Source of the DNA: Antedon mediterranea
Lineage: Eukaryota > Echinodermata > Crinoidea > Comatulida > Antedonidae
NCBI RefSeq assembly: GCF_964355755.1
Contig: NC_092678.1
Span: forward strand, 8,158,922 to 8,222,921
Reading direction: 5' to 3'
DNA: 64,000 bases
The notes under the pieces were generated by a model. It was not told where the DNA came from, ran no database searches, and saw only the letters and a list, made by a program, of their open reading frames with translations. The stretch's first letter is position 1, and each line of letters opens with the position of its first letter. Both the position numbers and the translations under genes were made by a program. Positions 47,274 through 57,738 of this stretch are shown piece after piece.

Positions 47274-47390
47274 TTAGTTCATGAACTCTATTCATGATAT
47301 TAATTCATGAACTTTATTCATTAATTCATGAACTTTATTCAATATTAATTCATGAACAATATTAGTTCATGACTTTATTCAATATTCGTT
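47274..47390. repeat. Tandem repeat of TTCATGAACTTTATTCA-type unit
   Basis: About five imperfect copies of a 17-25-bp unit containing AATTCATGAACTTTATTC occur in a row. TTCATGAA is itself palindromic. It is non-coding. Confidence 0.7.
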
Positions 47391-47796
47391 TGAAAAGTTT
47401 GAAACATTTTCAATTATATCCTTTTGGTTGCAACCTATTGTTGTCCGAATGATGTCCAAAAGACCGTAAACCTTTTAAGGATTTAGTGGTCGGCGTGGCT
47501 GACCTGTACATTTGTTGTTTTTTCCTGTCACCGAGCAGGATGTGATCTCATTGTTTGTGAAAAGTTTTAGAAGCAATGTTTAAAAAGCCCGAGGCACGGG
47601 GGCCGTTCGCCCTTACGGCATCCCTGTAATTGTGCCATTTTGTGCCCATTATAAACCGTTTCATCGACTTCTTTTGTTCCTTCCCGAACTTTCACTCTTG
47701 TAGTGCCTTTATTTATTTTATTTAGGGCCTTCAATTTCCCTTCTACACGCTTTTCTCTTTCTCTTGTCCTGAAAACACATAAATAATAATAATATA

Positions 47797-48569
47797 CCGT
47801 AGTTCCTCGGGTATAATCCCACCTCGGGTATAATCCCACCCCCGACTTTACGATTACCTTCACACGCAAGCATATCCCCGGGCAAAGTCCCAGTGTATAA
47901 TTTTACATTAGGCCAGAGGTGGGCCTAGGCCTACTGTAGCTAGCTAGGCCGACGTCAATTTCTCACCAAAAAAATAGAGTGATTTCTCTGAATTTGGCTG
48001 ACTTAAAACTCATCAAACATTGTTAAGTTGAATACAACCTTAAGGCCCCGATCGTCATGTTTGTACATCCTTTCGCCGTCGTGTACATTCTTTCTCTTGT
48101 TGTTTACACTACTCTGTGCATGCTTGATTACCGTAAAAAAAACACCGCCCTCTATACCGACCAGCTTGTGCACAGTAGAGTTTGTGTCACATGCAACAAC
48201 ATGCGATTTACACAGCCAGAGAGCTCGAGCGTGTGAGTGAACATGTATCGATCGAGTTCATGTCGATTTAGGAACAGGCCTAGGCCTAGATCACATTTTA
48301 GGGTATTTTTAAGTAGAAATCTCGGGGAAAATCTATACGGTAGGCATAGAACAGGTAAGACCAATTAGGCCGCCTAGGCCTAGATGGCCTGGCCGTCTAA
48401 TTGCTAGGCCTACATCGGAATATAGCTTTTAGATAGCCTAAATCGTAGCTAGAAGAAATATCGTCATTTTCAGTTCATGCAGCGGGAAATCCCCGGGTAT
48501 AGTCCCACCTCCCAAATTCGGGCAAATTTCACGTACAAGGGGGGTGGGATTATACCCGGGGAACTACGG
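47797..48569. mobile_element. TA-flanked MITE with CCGTAGTTCC ends
   Basis: Terminal inverted repeats of about 28 bp (CCGTAGTTCC, then CGGGTATAATCCCACC) are flanked by TA (47795-47796 and 48570-48571). GGGTATAATCCCACC is repeated in tandem inside the left end. The 773-bp element has no transposase; TA duplication suggests Tc1/mariner-type mobilisation. Confidence 0.75.
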
Positions 48570-48571
48570 TA

Positions 48572-49504
48572 ATACTGTAACAATAAAGTTCAATTTAATA
48601 TAGCACAAAATGCAGGACGCCTCTAAGCACTGAACAATCAACAAAGATGAGCAAACAATTAATGATAAAAGTGTAAATTAAAAAGGTGGGACTGCAAAGA
48701 TTTGTTTTTAGTTATTGTTATATTTAAAGAGCATAAGTATTATTGTTGTTTAACCTTGGAATAAAATGCTATTGGATGAAATCCCATAACTATAATTAAT
48801 ATTCACCTGGATAACAGATATCCTACAGGATTTTGAGGTTTGTGACTTTTACACAATAGATACTGTACTTTAGATAATGAAACATACATGCCTTTCTGCT
48901 CGGTTCCAAAAAGAAACATCTTCTAAAAATAGATTCAATATACTGAATTAGTGCTAATTAATCACAAACAAATATGCAGTGCTGTATTTTATGAAGCAAA
49001 AATAAAAAAACATTTTATTTTTTGGATGCGTTGGTTAGCCTCGCTTCCAGAATCGGTAAAATCGGGCTCATACAATACGGTTGAAACGCCCTTTTATCCC
49101 CTTACAACCTACAACAGACTCATTTTTTAAAAATACAATTCTTTGGTACTGCATTCAATAATCACTTTTTGGCGTATCCATAACGTCTCCTTCACCTTCA
49201 TCAATTTCAAATTCTTAATGGATCGTTTCCTCTTCAAGATCAGACTCCGAACTATCTTGCCGATATACAGTTTGTGTACAGAGAGGTGTGCGCCTAGTGT
49301 CGTGACCAGGCAGTGTGTTCATCTTATGACGTCACGATTTATCGCCATGGATTTCCTGCTTCCAAATTCGACTTCGGAGATATAAACTCCGATGTATGTA
49401 AATCATAAAAAATATCATAATTTACGTTTATAGAATTTATTTTACCAAAACGTACTAATAAAATCAACATATTAAGACCCAAATCAGCCAAAAAACCGTT
49501 CTAC
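48572..49504. other. Non-coding or unrecognised
   Basis: Nothing firmly recognisable. On the minus strand around 49150-49260 a short acidic stretch (DSSESDLEEE) broken by a stop resembles the acidic N-termini of DNA transposases, but it is too short to assign. Confidence 0.3.
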
Positions 49505-50015
49505 ATCGATACCATACCATGATCTTTAAAGCACTCGTTACACACGTTACATTACCTAATTTTATGAGATGGTTAAAGTGTTTGGCACATAATGCTTCTA
49601 ATTTCGATGTCTGGTGCTTTTCACTCATTTGTTCAATGTCTTTTACTAACCTAGGATTTTGTAATGATATCCTTTGTTTGTTGGCAGCAATACTACCTAT
49701 TAATTAACACCAACATATACCTATTTATTTGTTGTATGTCAAAAGAAGAAAATATTTACATGTGTTTTAAAAAATAGAAAATCTCCCCTCACCATTTCTT
49801 CCGTGGCTCACCATCACTGATTTCAGCATGGAGTCAACAAGGGGAAGAGATTACCATGACTTATGTGTATGTTTTGCATATGCCGTAACAACGAGTTCCA
49901 TTTTGCTACCATGCTTTGGTCGTGCCCGGATGGAGTTAATGTAGCGCACCAATATACTTGGTGGTTAATGCTGTTTTTGCCCATGTTTTTATATCTTGTC
50001 CACAAACCAGCTTTG
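49505..50015 (-). pseudogene. DDE transposase-like fragment, C-terminal half
   Basis: The minus strand encodes NHQVYWCATL, then VAKWNSLLRHMQNIH and HGNLFPLL, and after a break DIEQMSEKHQTSKLEAL. These match in order a transposase-like family repeated in fish and marine invertebrates (motifs NHxYWCA, KWxSxxxHVxNxH, HGxLFP, QTSxLE), which I think is Kolobok-type, though the superfamily name is uncertain. Frameshifts and stops show it is dead. The N-terminal half of the same family lies at 57738-56600 on the same strand. Confidence 0.55.
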
Positions 50016-50320
50016 CTGCTGCATCAATTTTTGTTCATACCTTAAACCTCTTAGTACCGAATTTCCAGATAATGACTTTCTATGTCAACCAGATTCTTTT
50101 TGGGAACAACATTTTTTTCAATGTTTTTAAAGGTGGTCTCGTTTTTTTAAGTTTTGAGAAACTTCTAGTCATTTTAGAGGAAAACATTTCTAAAAACAAT
50201 GTTTCTTATAAAATTTCCTATCTTTTGGTAAATATTTCATACATTTTTGGCTGGACCTAATTTATGATTTATGAATTCAAAAATGATGAAAAATATGAAA
50301 CATTTTGTTGTGTGTATATA

Positions 50321-51442
50321 TATACATGGTGCTTCTTACCTGCAATCGGTTGGCACACACGATTGACTAACTTCCGTGTTTTATCTGGCAGATTGTCACC
50401 ACCTGTATACAATTCTTGATGATATACGTAGCCAGTTTGTGCATCTGTTAAGTGCTACACTGCTAATGTATGCAGTCATCCCCCATTTGTGTGACTTTTG
50501 TGGGTTGTATGTTCTGAAGCGAATCCTACCTAAAAAAGCTATTATACTCTCGTCCAATGACACGCTTCTATAGGGATAAAAAGATTGAAAGTTAGCAGTA
50601 AGAATGGACATAAAAAATGAAACTTTGTATCCTCAATCATAGGTTGGGTCATCTCGAGGAGGAGCAGCAGCATCATCAGCCAGATGGAGACACCTGAGGA
50701 GCAACATGAAACGGTTTCTGGACCAGACCAGTGACTCTCGTAGCTTCCTCGTCTGTCAAAACTGAGACCTAAAATAAGAGCAATGAACGCACTTACCTCA
50801 TTTATGTCCGTAAAAAAAACAATTACTAATGTAATGTTTGAAATGCAAAACATTTTTATTCCTACTCATACATAATATATATAACATAATACAAAAATAA
50901 AAATAGGAATACAAAAATAGGAAATATACAAAAATAATGAATAATCTAAATAATTGTTAGGCCTACAGCTATTTTGTTTTTATAAAGCCAACCAAAAAAT
51001 AAAACTTTTGAAACATAATGAAAATTACCACGTTGAGATAAAAACACAAAATAGTCAACGTAATAAGTAAATATAATAATATAGAATACATATTTACCTA
51101 ACCAGGAATAATCATAAGCGCGATCTTTCCATTCTAAATGCTTGATTCTTCTTCTGTACCTAGGCCCTTGTGCACCGTCGTCTTCGGGTTCATCGTCGCC
51201 GCTAATATCGTCTCTTATCAGGCGCGTCAGAATCTGATTCTCGCTCTTCGAGATCGCGATAAAATAACTCCTCATCATCACTGTCATCAAGCAAAAGAAG
51301 ATCAAGGGCCTCCTCGTCATTATACAAAAATTATTGATTTTCAATATAAATTTACGGAAAATTATTGGTAAAAAAATATATCGTGGTTGCAAATTTCTGA
51401 ATCGAAATTTAATGAGCTTTTCAAAAAAAGCTATCCCAGAAT
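50321..51442 (-). mobile_element. piggyBac fragment, copy 1
   Basis: The minus strand encodes, in order, an acidic N-terminus (DDSDDEELFYRDLEERE), then SRNRFMLLLRCLHLADD and PPRDDPTYD, then DESIIAFLGRIRFRTYNPQK with SHKWG. These are piggyBac transposase (DDE_Tnp_1_7) motifs, with stops, frameshifts and missing segments. The C-terminal catalytic part is absent. A second copy differing at only a few per cent of sites lies at 52028-53152. Confidence 0.75.
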
Positions 51443-52027
51443 GCTCAGACAAGGAGAAGTTAGTGATTGTCGCCCTCAAACACAGAAGGTACGTTTGGTG
51501 TGTATCGCCGACTATGAGTTTTCAACGCATATCGCATATGGATTCTAACGCTGCCCACGGCACTAAGAGGCTTAAAACTGAGTAGTAAAATGTTACCAAT
51601 CACCTTAATCTACAGTAATAGGTCCAGATGTCAAATGTAGGGTTTCAAAACAGTTGCCAAAACCCACTTCTGTCACATACTCTACCTGCTGTATCCTATA
51701 CCTTCTGTGCTCTTCCCATAGACTTGGCAACAAAAAATTACGCTGGTGCACAAATAATGCTGTTGCGAAATGGCAGCACATCGATCATAGTACATTCCTA
51801 GCAGGCGCATTCTGTATCTTAGGCTGGGACTTGCAGTGTGTCGTGTGAAGTTGCATGAAGGACATTGTTGCTTAATGTGGCAAAAAGTTCATTAGACTAA
51901 ACTTGTGAAACTGTCAAGTTTCAGCACTGCACATGGAAAAAATTTGAAAAGCAGTCAATAAACTGTCTTCGTGTACAATTAACTATTCGACCTCTAAAAG
52001 CATATCCTGCTACTTAAAGCCCAATGC

Positions 52028-53152
52028 TATACATGGTGCTTCTTACCTGCAATCGGTTGGCACACATGATTGACTAACCTCCGTGTTTTATCTGGCAGAT
52101 TGTCACCACCTGTATACAATTCTTGATGATATACGTAGCCAGTTTGTGCATCTGTTAAGTGCTACACTGCTAATGTATGCAGTCATCCCCCATTTGTGTG
52201 ACTTTTGTGGGTTGTATGTTCTGAAGCGAATCCTACCTAAAAAAGCTATTATACTCTCGTCCAATGACACGCTTCTATAGGGATAAAAAGATTGAAAGTT
52301 AGCAGTAAGAATGGACATAAAAAATGAAACTTTGTATCCTCAATCATAGGTTGGGTCATCTCGAGGAGGAGCAGCAGCATCATCAGCCAGATTGAGACAC
52401 CTGAGGAGCAACATGAAACGGTTTCTGGACCAGACCAGTGACTCTCGTAGCTTCCTCGTCTGTCAAAACCGAGACCTAAAATAAGAGCAATGAACGCATG
52501 TACCTCATTTATGTCCGTAAAAAAAACAATCACTAATGTAATGTTTGAAATGAAAAACATTTTTATTCCTACTCATACATAATATATATAACATAATACA
52601 AAAATAAAAATAGGAATACAAAGATAGGAAATATACAAAAATAATGAATAATCTAAATAATTGTTAGGCCTACAGCTATTTTGTTTTTATAAAGCCAACC
52701 AAAAAATAAAACTTTTGAAACATAATGAAAATTACCACGTTGAGATAAAAACGCAAAATAGTCAACGTAATAAGTAAATATACAGTAATAATATAGAATA
52801 CATATTTACCTAACCAGGAATCATAAGCGCGATCTTTCCATTCTAAATGCTTGATTCTTCTTCTGTACCTAGGCCCTTGTGCACCGTCGTCTTCGGGTTC
52901 ATCGTCGCCGCTAATATCGTCTCTTATCAGGCACGTCAGAATCTGATTCTCGCTCTTCGAGATCGCGATAAAATAACTCAATTATCATAACTGTCATCAA
53001 GCAAAAGAAGATCAAGGGCCTCCTCGGCATTATACAAAAATTATTGATTTTCAATATAAATTTACGGAAAATTATTGGTAAAAAAATATATCGTGGTTGC
53101 AAATTTCTGAATCGAAATTTAATGAGCTTTTCAAAAAAAGCTATCCCAGAAT
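52028..53152 (-). mobile_element. piggyBac fragment, copy 2
   Basis: It is a direct repeat of 50321-51442, about 1.7 kb downstream, with the same stops and deletions, so the duplication came after decay. A 50-57-bp sequence beginning AATTAACTATTCGACCTC lies on both sides of this copy (about 51977-52028 and 53150-53206) but not around copy 1. Confidence 0.75.
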
Positions 53153-53255
53153 TAACTATTCGACCTCTAAAAGCATCTCCTGCTACATACTTTAAAGCCC
53201 AACGCTTCCTGGCGGCCTTCGCAAGTTGGGATGATGACCTTTCTGCACCATATAT

Positions 53256-54073
53256 TCAAAAACTGTTTTGCAAAAAAAAAAAAAGCATTCTTTGGCATAT
53301 CATATCAAAACCCATTTTCCTAAAAATGGCATTTCGAGCCTGTTCACCATGATTGTATAATATTTGCATCCGCCACAGCCGTTTCGAGTCGCTGACGGCT
53401 GACAAATGCTTCAGGCACCTGTTCCAGATTACATTGTGGAATGACTCATTGGTATTTTGTGTACCACCATGTTTACATGCATCCAGCAAAGATGTACTGC
53501 GTAGTTCTTAAAAAATTGGCTTTAAATTGGCATTGCATAGTTTTCGAAATAATTTGTAGGTTCAGCACCACCTTTTTAAACTTGGCATCAATCATCGCAA
53601 TCCTCCTTCTCCTATATTGCTTTTCTCATGGCATTAACATCAGGACATAACCCTCGAATAGCCCTGCCATTTTAGTGACTCTGGAAACCTTCATGTCAGC
53701 ATTTGTTTCTTCCATTTCTACGATGCCCACTGATTCCTTTGACAACATGGCCTTTGTGTAAAAACGATTGTTCTTTCAAGGCTTTTGAAATTGAATATAA
53801 GTGCCTGTACATTTTCTTTTGTATGTGGCCTATACATTCTTTCTTTATGCTTTCATATCCATCATAAATTGGAGGATCGGCAGGTACTACTTGAGATACC
53901 CTAAATATCTTCGGTTTAATCGCCATAATGTGGCCAACTTAGCTTGGCGTTCTATTGCACCAGCACAACCAGAATTTTTGGCATTGCATTTTGCTGTGGT
54001 TTTTGTGTGCCATTTTCCATTCTTTGAAGGCCTCACTTCCCATCTCATAGTACAACCAAAGATTTTGCTGTGA
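53256..54073 (-). pseudogene. Mutator-like transposase fragment
   Basis: Minus-strand reading frames, shifted several times, give MGSEAFKEWKMAHKNHSKMQ, SGCAGAIERQAKL, KKECIGHIQKKMYRHL, the NYRRRR region and GGTQNTNESFHNVIWNRC. The order and motifs (GSExFKxWxxxH, ECIGHxQKR, GxTQNxNExxxxxIWxRC) match the Mutator-like transposase domain common in marine invertebrates. Stops and the missing DGDSS block show it is inactive. Confidence 0.6.
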
Positions 54074-54199
54074 TGAGACTCTATAGAAATTTTCTATTAA
54101 AGAAATTATTTAAAGCGCATTATGTTTGAGTAAATTCTGTCTTTATTCATAATGTGGGATACTTGAAATGAAAGCTGTTGCTCGATGGGTTACTGTTTC

Positions 54200-54840
54200 G
54201 TCTAATTCATCATCGTCAGATGAGTCATGTGTATCTTCCTGCTCTTCGAATTTGGCCTGTGACGTTTGTTACACCAAGCTCATGCATTTTTGACGCAACT
54301 CTATCTAAACCAGCAATGAAATGTCGGAAGATTTCGCCATCTTGCTCGTGTACCAACCGAGCAATATCGCGTCATAAACTTGTAAGGACTCTCCAATTCG
54401 TCTTTGTCGGAACGTGAGAGATGATCGCAATGCCAGGTGTTTTAGTGAATCCTGGTCAAATACTTTAAATAATTCAGCTTGCACTCGTAGAAAGTTGGTT
54501 TTGATTCTGTGGGGTAAATTATCCCAGAATGTGAAGGCCGCTCCCGACAAACAAGAAGGTAAAATACGAGCCTCCTCGGCTGGAGTCATTGCAGGATTTG
54601 CTGCATCGAGAGCTACCTCCAGGCACCGGCGCTATACCGAAAAATCTTCGGTGCCATTACCCAGGAAAAAAGGGGGAAAATCAACTTTATATGGAATGGT
54701 GTGGGAATTTTGAGAAGTGGCATGACTTCCATTTAACGGAGACAGAAGGGTTATCGAGGGGGATAATGGGTTAATTGGGCTGGTATTTGTACCAGGTATA
54801 AGACTGTGTGTGGAAATTGGAGTATTAACAGCCGTATATA
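54200..54840 (-). pseudogene. Retrotransposon gag-like fragment
   Basis: Minus-strand frames give PPFFLGNGTEDF, then LEVALDAANPAMTPAEEAR, LSGAAFTFWDNLP, LFKVFDQDSLKHL, RRIGESLQVYDA and FRHFIAGLDRVASKMHE. This is the capsid-like region of LTR-retrotransposon gag proteins (aggregate LSGAAxxFWxxLP and RxxGESxxxYxA). Two frameshifts break it and no pol region or LTR is seen nearby. Confidence 0.55.
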
Positions 54841-54897
54841 TCCCCAACGTAAAAACATTTTACAATATGTATATTAACTAAAAATAATAATAATATA

Positions 54898-55600
54898 TCA
54901 CTTGAAGAAAGAGGAGGTATAGAAAAGAATTAGAAATGATGGATCACTTACCACATTGTTAGTGGTCAATCCAAAATGAAAAAAAAGAAAAACAATTGAT
55001 ACAGAAAGTTGAATATAGTCTAAATTTTCTTCTTTTCTGTCTTCTCCTACCTGTCTGTCTACAACTCCCAGACTTTGTAGTTGTGCATCTGTTAGTGTAA
55101 AGACTTCATCACTGGTGGTAATCTGAAATGATAAGTCTGAAATTGTAACTACATACAGCAACCTATTCTGTCACGATTAGAGCAGTTGCCTGTACCCTTT
55201 CTTCTGGTTGGAACTCAACAGTTGTGTGATCACCCCACAAGCTGACCTCAATAGTAACAGGGCCATCGCTGATAGAAAATGAAAGGCGTGTAAGTATTAT
55301 TGCCCACTGTTTCGTATTTTGAGCATTAATTCAAATATAGTATTTACTCAAACTTGCTGTTTCACTGGATGATCATCATCGAATGAACCTTCCTGTTTGA
55401 CATAATGCCAGAACGACACTTCCAGAACATCGTGGTCTAGGCAGTTGTTTTTTAACCCGGTATGCTGAGTTATGCATCCAATCGTTTGCTCCCCCATTTT
55501 CTCCACCATCTCCTCTGTCTCGTAACTCCCAGACTTTGCAGTTGTGCATCAGTTAGTGCACCGACTTCTTCACTGGTGGTAATCTGAAATTATATTAGGA
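54898..55600 (-). other. Unrecognised exon-like segments, one duplicated
   Basis: On the minus strand ITTSDEVFTLTDAQLQSLGV (about 55123-55050) begins right after a splice-acceptor-like CAG. A near copy, ITTSEEVGALTDAQLQSLGV, lies at about 55586-55520. Between them DGPVTIEVSLWGDHTTVEF (about 55270-55190) resembles the LWG strand of RPA70-type OB folds. These could be exons of an RPA-like gene or of a transposon-borne protein. No complete gene could be assembled. Confidence 0.3.
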
Positions 55601-56070
55601 TTAAATGTTAGATAAATTGTTATTTTTAAACTTTTATATTTTTATACCATTTATTTTAAGGATTCTTTTGATGTAATTTGTATGTTCTTTATCAGTTCCT
55701 TGTTTTTAGGACCCAAGTGGAAATAAGTTTTTAACTTTTCTTGGCATTCCTTGTAATCAAGGCCTGTGTTTCTGTGCAATTGTTTTTTCTACTTTTTATG
55801 CATTGTATTTATTGTTTTTTAACCTTGATTACTAAATAAAGAAATTCAAAAATTTAAATTAATCTGAAATTGTAATTTCATACAACCCCCTATTCTGTTC
55901 AAAGGCACTTCCTCAATATAAAGAGACGTTTTTTTGTCTGTAAAGATTTGTCAGTCAAATAATCTAAGTTGAGAGAAGACCAATATATTTTGTTATTTAA
56001 GAATGGTAGTTTTGTGGACCCATTGATAAGCTCCGTGTATTTTTCTTTTTGTAGGAGGTTTTCGTAGGCG

Positions 56071-56300
56071 CTAACATCCATAGTGTAGGAATTTCAATAT
56101 TTGTTGTGACAATTGAGATGGGTTACAATTCCAAATTTGAGCTTGAAACTTTGCATAAATTGCAGAGAGTGCATCTGGCTTCCTAACGGAAAGATGTGTG
56201 GGGCGCTTCGTAAGCCAGCAACCAGTCATAACCAGCTGTTCTGGTTTTATGATTGAATGAATGTGGCTTTCCACTTTGTTCAGCAATTTCACAGGTCTTT
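56071..56300 (-). pseudogene. pogo/CENP-B-like helix-turn-helix fragment
   Basis: A 73-codon minus-strand frame contains GCWLTKRPTHLSVRKPDALS, resembling the CENP-B-type HTH of pogo/Tigger transposases (W..KRHP.LS.RKPEA.S). No DDE region follows in frame. The unrelated frame just downstream (56081-55899) is unrecognised. Confidence 0.45.
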
Positions 56301-56599
56301 GATGAATTTTTTCATTTTAGTTAATTTATTTTGTCTCGGATATAAAAAAAACCCAAAAAACAAGCTTCTTTCCTGCCGCTGCAATTCTCACTGATTTAGC
56401 GAGGTGCTATATATCATATAGTTTAATGTTTAATCTCTGGTTAGTTTTCCCTTAAAGTCTTCGCCTATCATTGGGTGGTGTTCCTGTAAAACAATAAACA
56501 GTGTGTATTTTCTACATTAAACAAAAATGTAAAAATTTCTGAAAACATGACAATGCTGTAATCTACTGTAGCAAAGAAAAACACAGGATTTCAAACCTT

Positions 56600-57738
56600 T
56601 AGCTCTTCAAGACATCTTTTTAAGCCAACATTTTCTAGGTGATGAGAATTTGTTATCCCCTCCTCATTTACTGATACTGTTTTGGATGTCAATATCAGAT
56701 CGATGTTTGTATCCATTAGAGAGAAGGTCCCAAATGTCGCAATATGACCCGACATTCTTCATCAACTCTGTTGATGAGGTAACCCTTCAATGGTGATGTG
56801 TGCGCCAAATTCGGTGCCGTCCTTCAATCTGACGGTGGTGTTGAAAGAACCTCTGTCTGACACGTCTGATGCGTCTCAGACGAACCTGTTGCCCAACACT
56901 GACCCTTGGTTCAGTGTTGGTCCGTAGCAGGAGTGGCGATGCTGGCCTTCCAGCGATGCACTGCCATCTTTGAGTCTTGTTCCGCCTAGCTGGTGTCCCC
57001 TACCCGCTGAGAGGAGAGGGGAAGTCTCTGGCATTTTCCTTCCTTACTACGGCTGGTCCTTGTGGTTGGCAGATAGAGTAGGTCCCAAATGTCGCATTAT
57101 ACCCAGCGAATTATGCCGACCGTCTCCAGCAACAATCAGCTTTCCCTGTAGCTTGTCATATACTTAAAATAATGTCCAGTATATTGTTTTCATTTCAGAA
57201 TTCAATTTTAGATGGCTTTGCATTGCTTTTTGTTTGGTCCCCATTACAGTAATACTATTTTATTATACAGAAATGACAATATTATCAACTTAAATATCAA
57301 TAAATTCTGTTAGTAAAATAACTACTACAAAATTGTAAAAGGACTGTAATATAAAATTAAACATACTTTTCGGGACATCTTCAATGTGTGATTCATACAT
57401 CTCTTCAATATTTGGAAAAAGGAACTTGCGTTGAATTTTATAAAATGCACTTTTGTGGATAGTCGCAATTAGCTCTATTTTCTCAAATATTTTGATCATT
57501 GTGGTGTAAGTGTTGCCAGTGTGGAGGGTGAAGCAACTGTAGCAATGTTTCCATTTGGTCGCCTTGTGCTTTCACACATAGGCTGTGATATCCAATAGAA
57601 TTCATGGCCGGATAAACAAACATACCCATTAAAATTAAAAAACTGAAATACTATTGTGAAGAAATAAATGATTAACAACTTGTGCATGTTCAGGCTGAAA
57701 CTTTCTTGGATTTTCGCATTTACCCAAATGCTGATCAA
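56600..57738 (-). pseudogene. DDE transposase-like fragment, N-terminal half
   Basis: The minus strand encodes GHEFYWISQP (57600 region), NIATVASPSTLATLTP, RKFLFPNIEEMYESHIEDV (about 57405-57365), GDGRHNSLG (about 57115) and, past an insertion, ATFGTFSLMDTNIDLILTSK with NSHHLENVGLKRCLEELK (about 56740-56590). These match in order the family whose C-terminal motifs lie at 49505-50015 (WISQP, FLFP..Y, DGR.DS.GH.AKYGTY). Frameshifts and a 340-bp insertion interrupt it. It is the other half of one broken transposon or a second copy. Confidence 0.5.
56742..57079. repeat. GC-richer 340-bp insertion flanked by direct repeats
   Basis: AGGTCCCAAATGTCGCA occurs at 56725-56741 and again at 57080-57096, both times as the same transposase codons. 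The DNA between is clearly GC-richer than its surroundings and contains no recognisable protein. The layout is what a target-site duplication of about 17 bp around a retroposed insert would give. Confidence 0.5.

Noticed and set aside
50376-50573. Plus-strand frames repeated at 50376-50573 and 52083-52280 as a duplicated gene.
   Set aside because: The same DNA codes recognisable piggyBac motifs on the minus strand; the plus frames are antisense shadows.
57496-57738. A membrane protein from the hydrophobic start of this minus-strand frame.
   Set aside because: The hydrophobic part is AT-rich intron-like DNA; the informative part (GHEFYWISQP onward) belongs to the transposase family.
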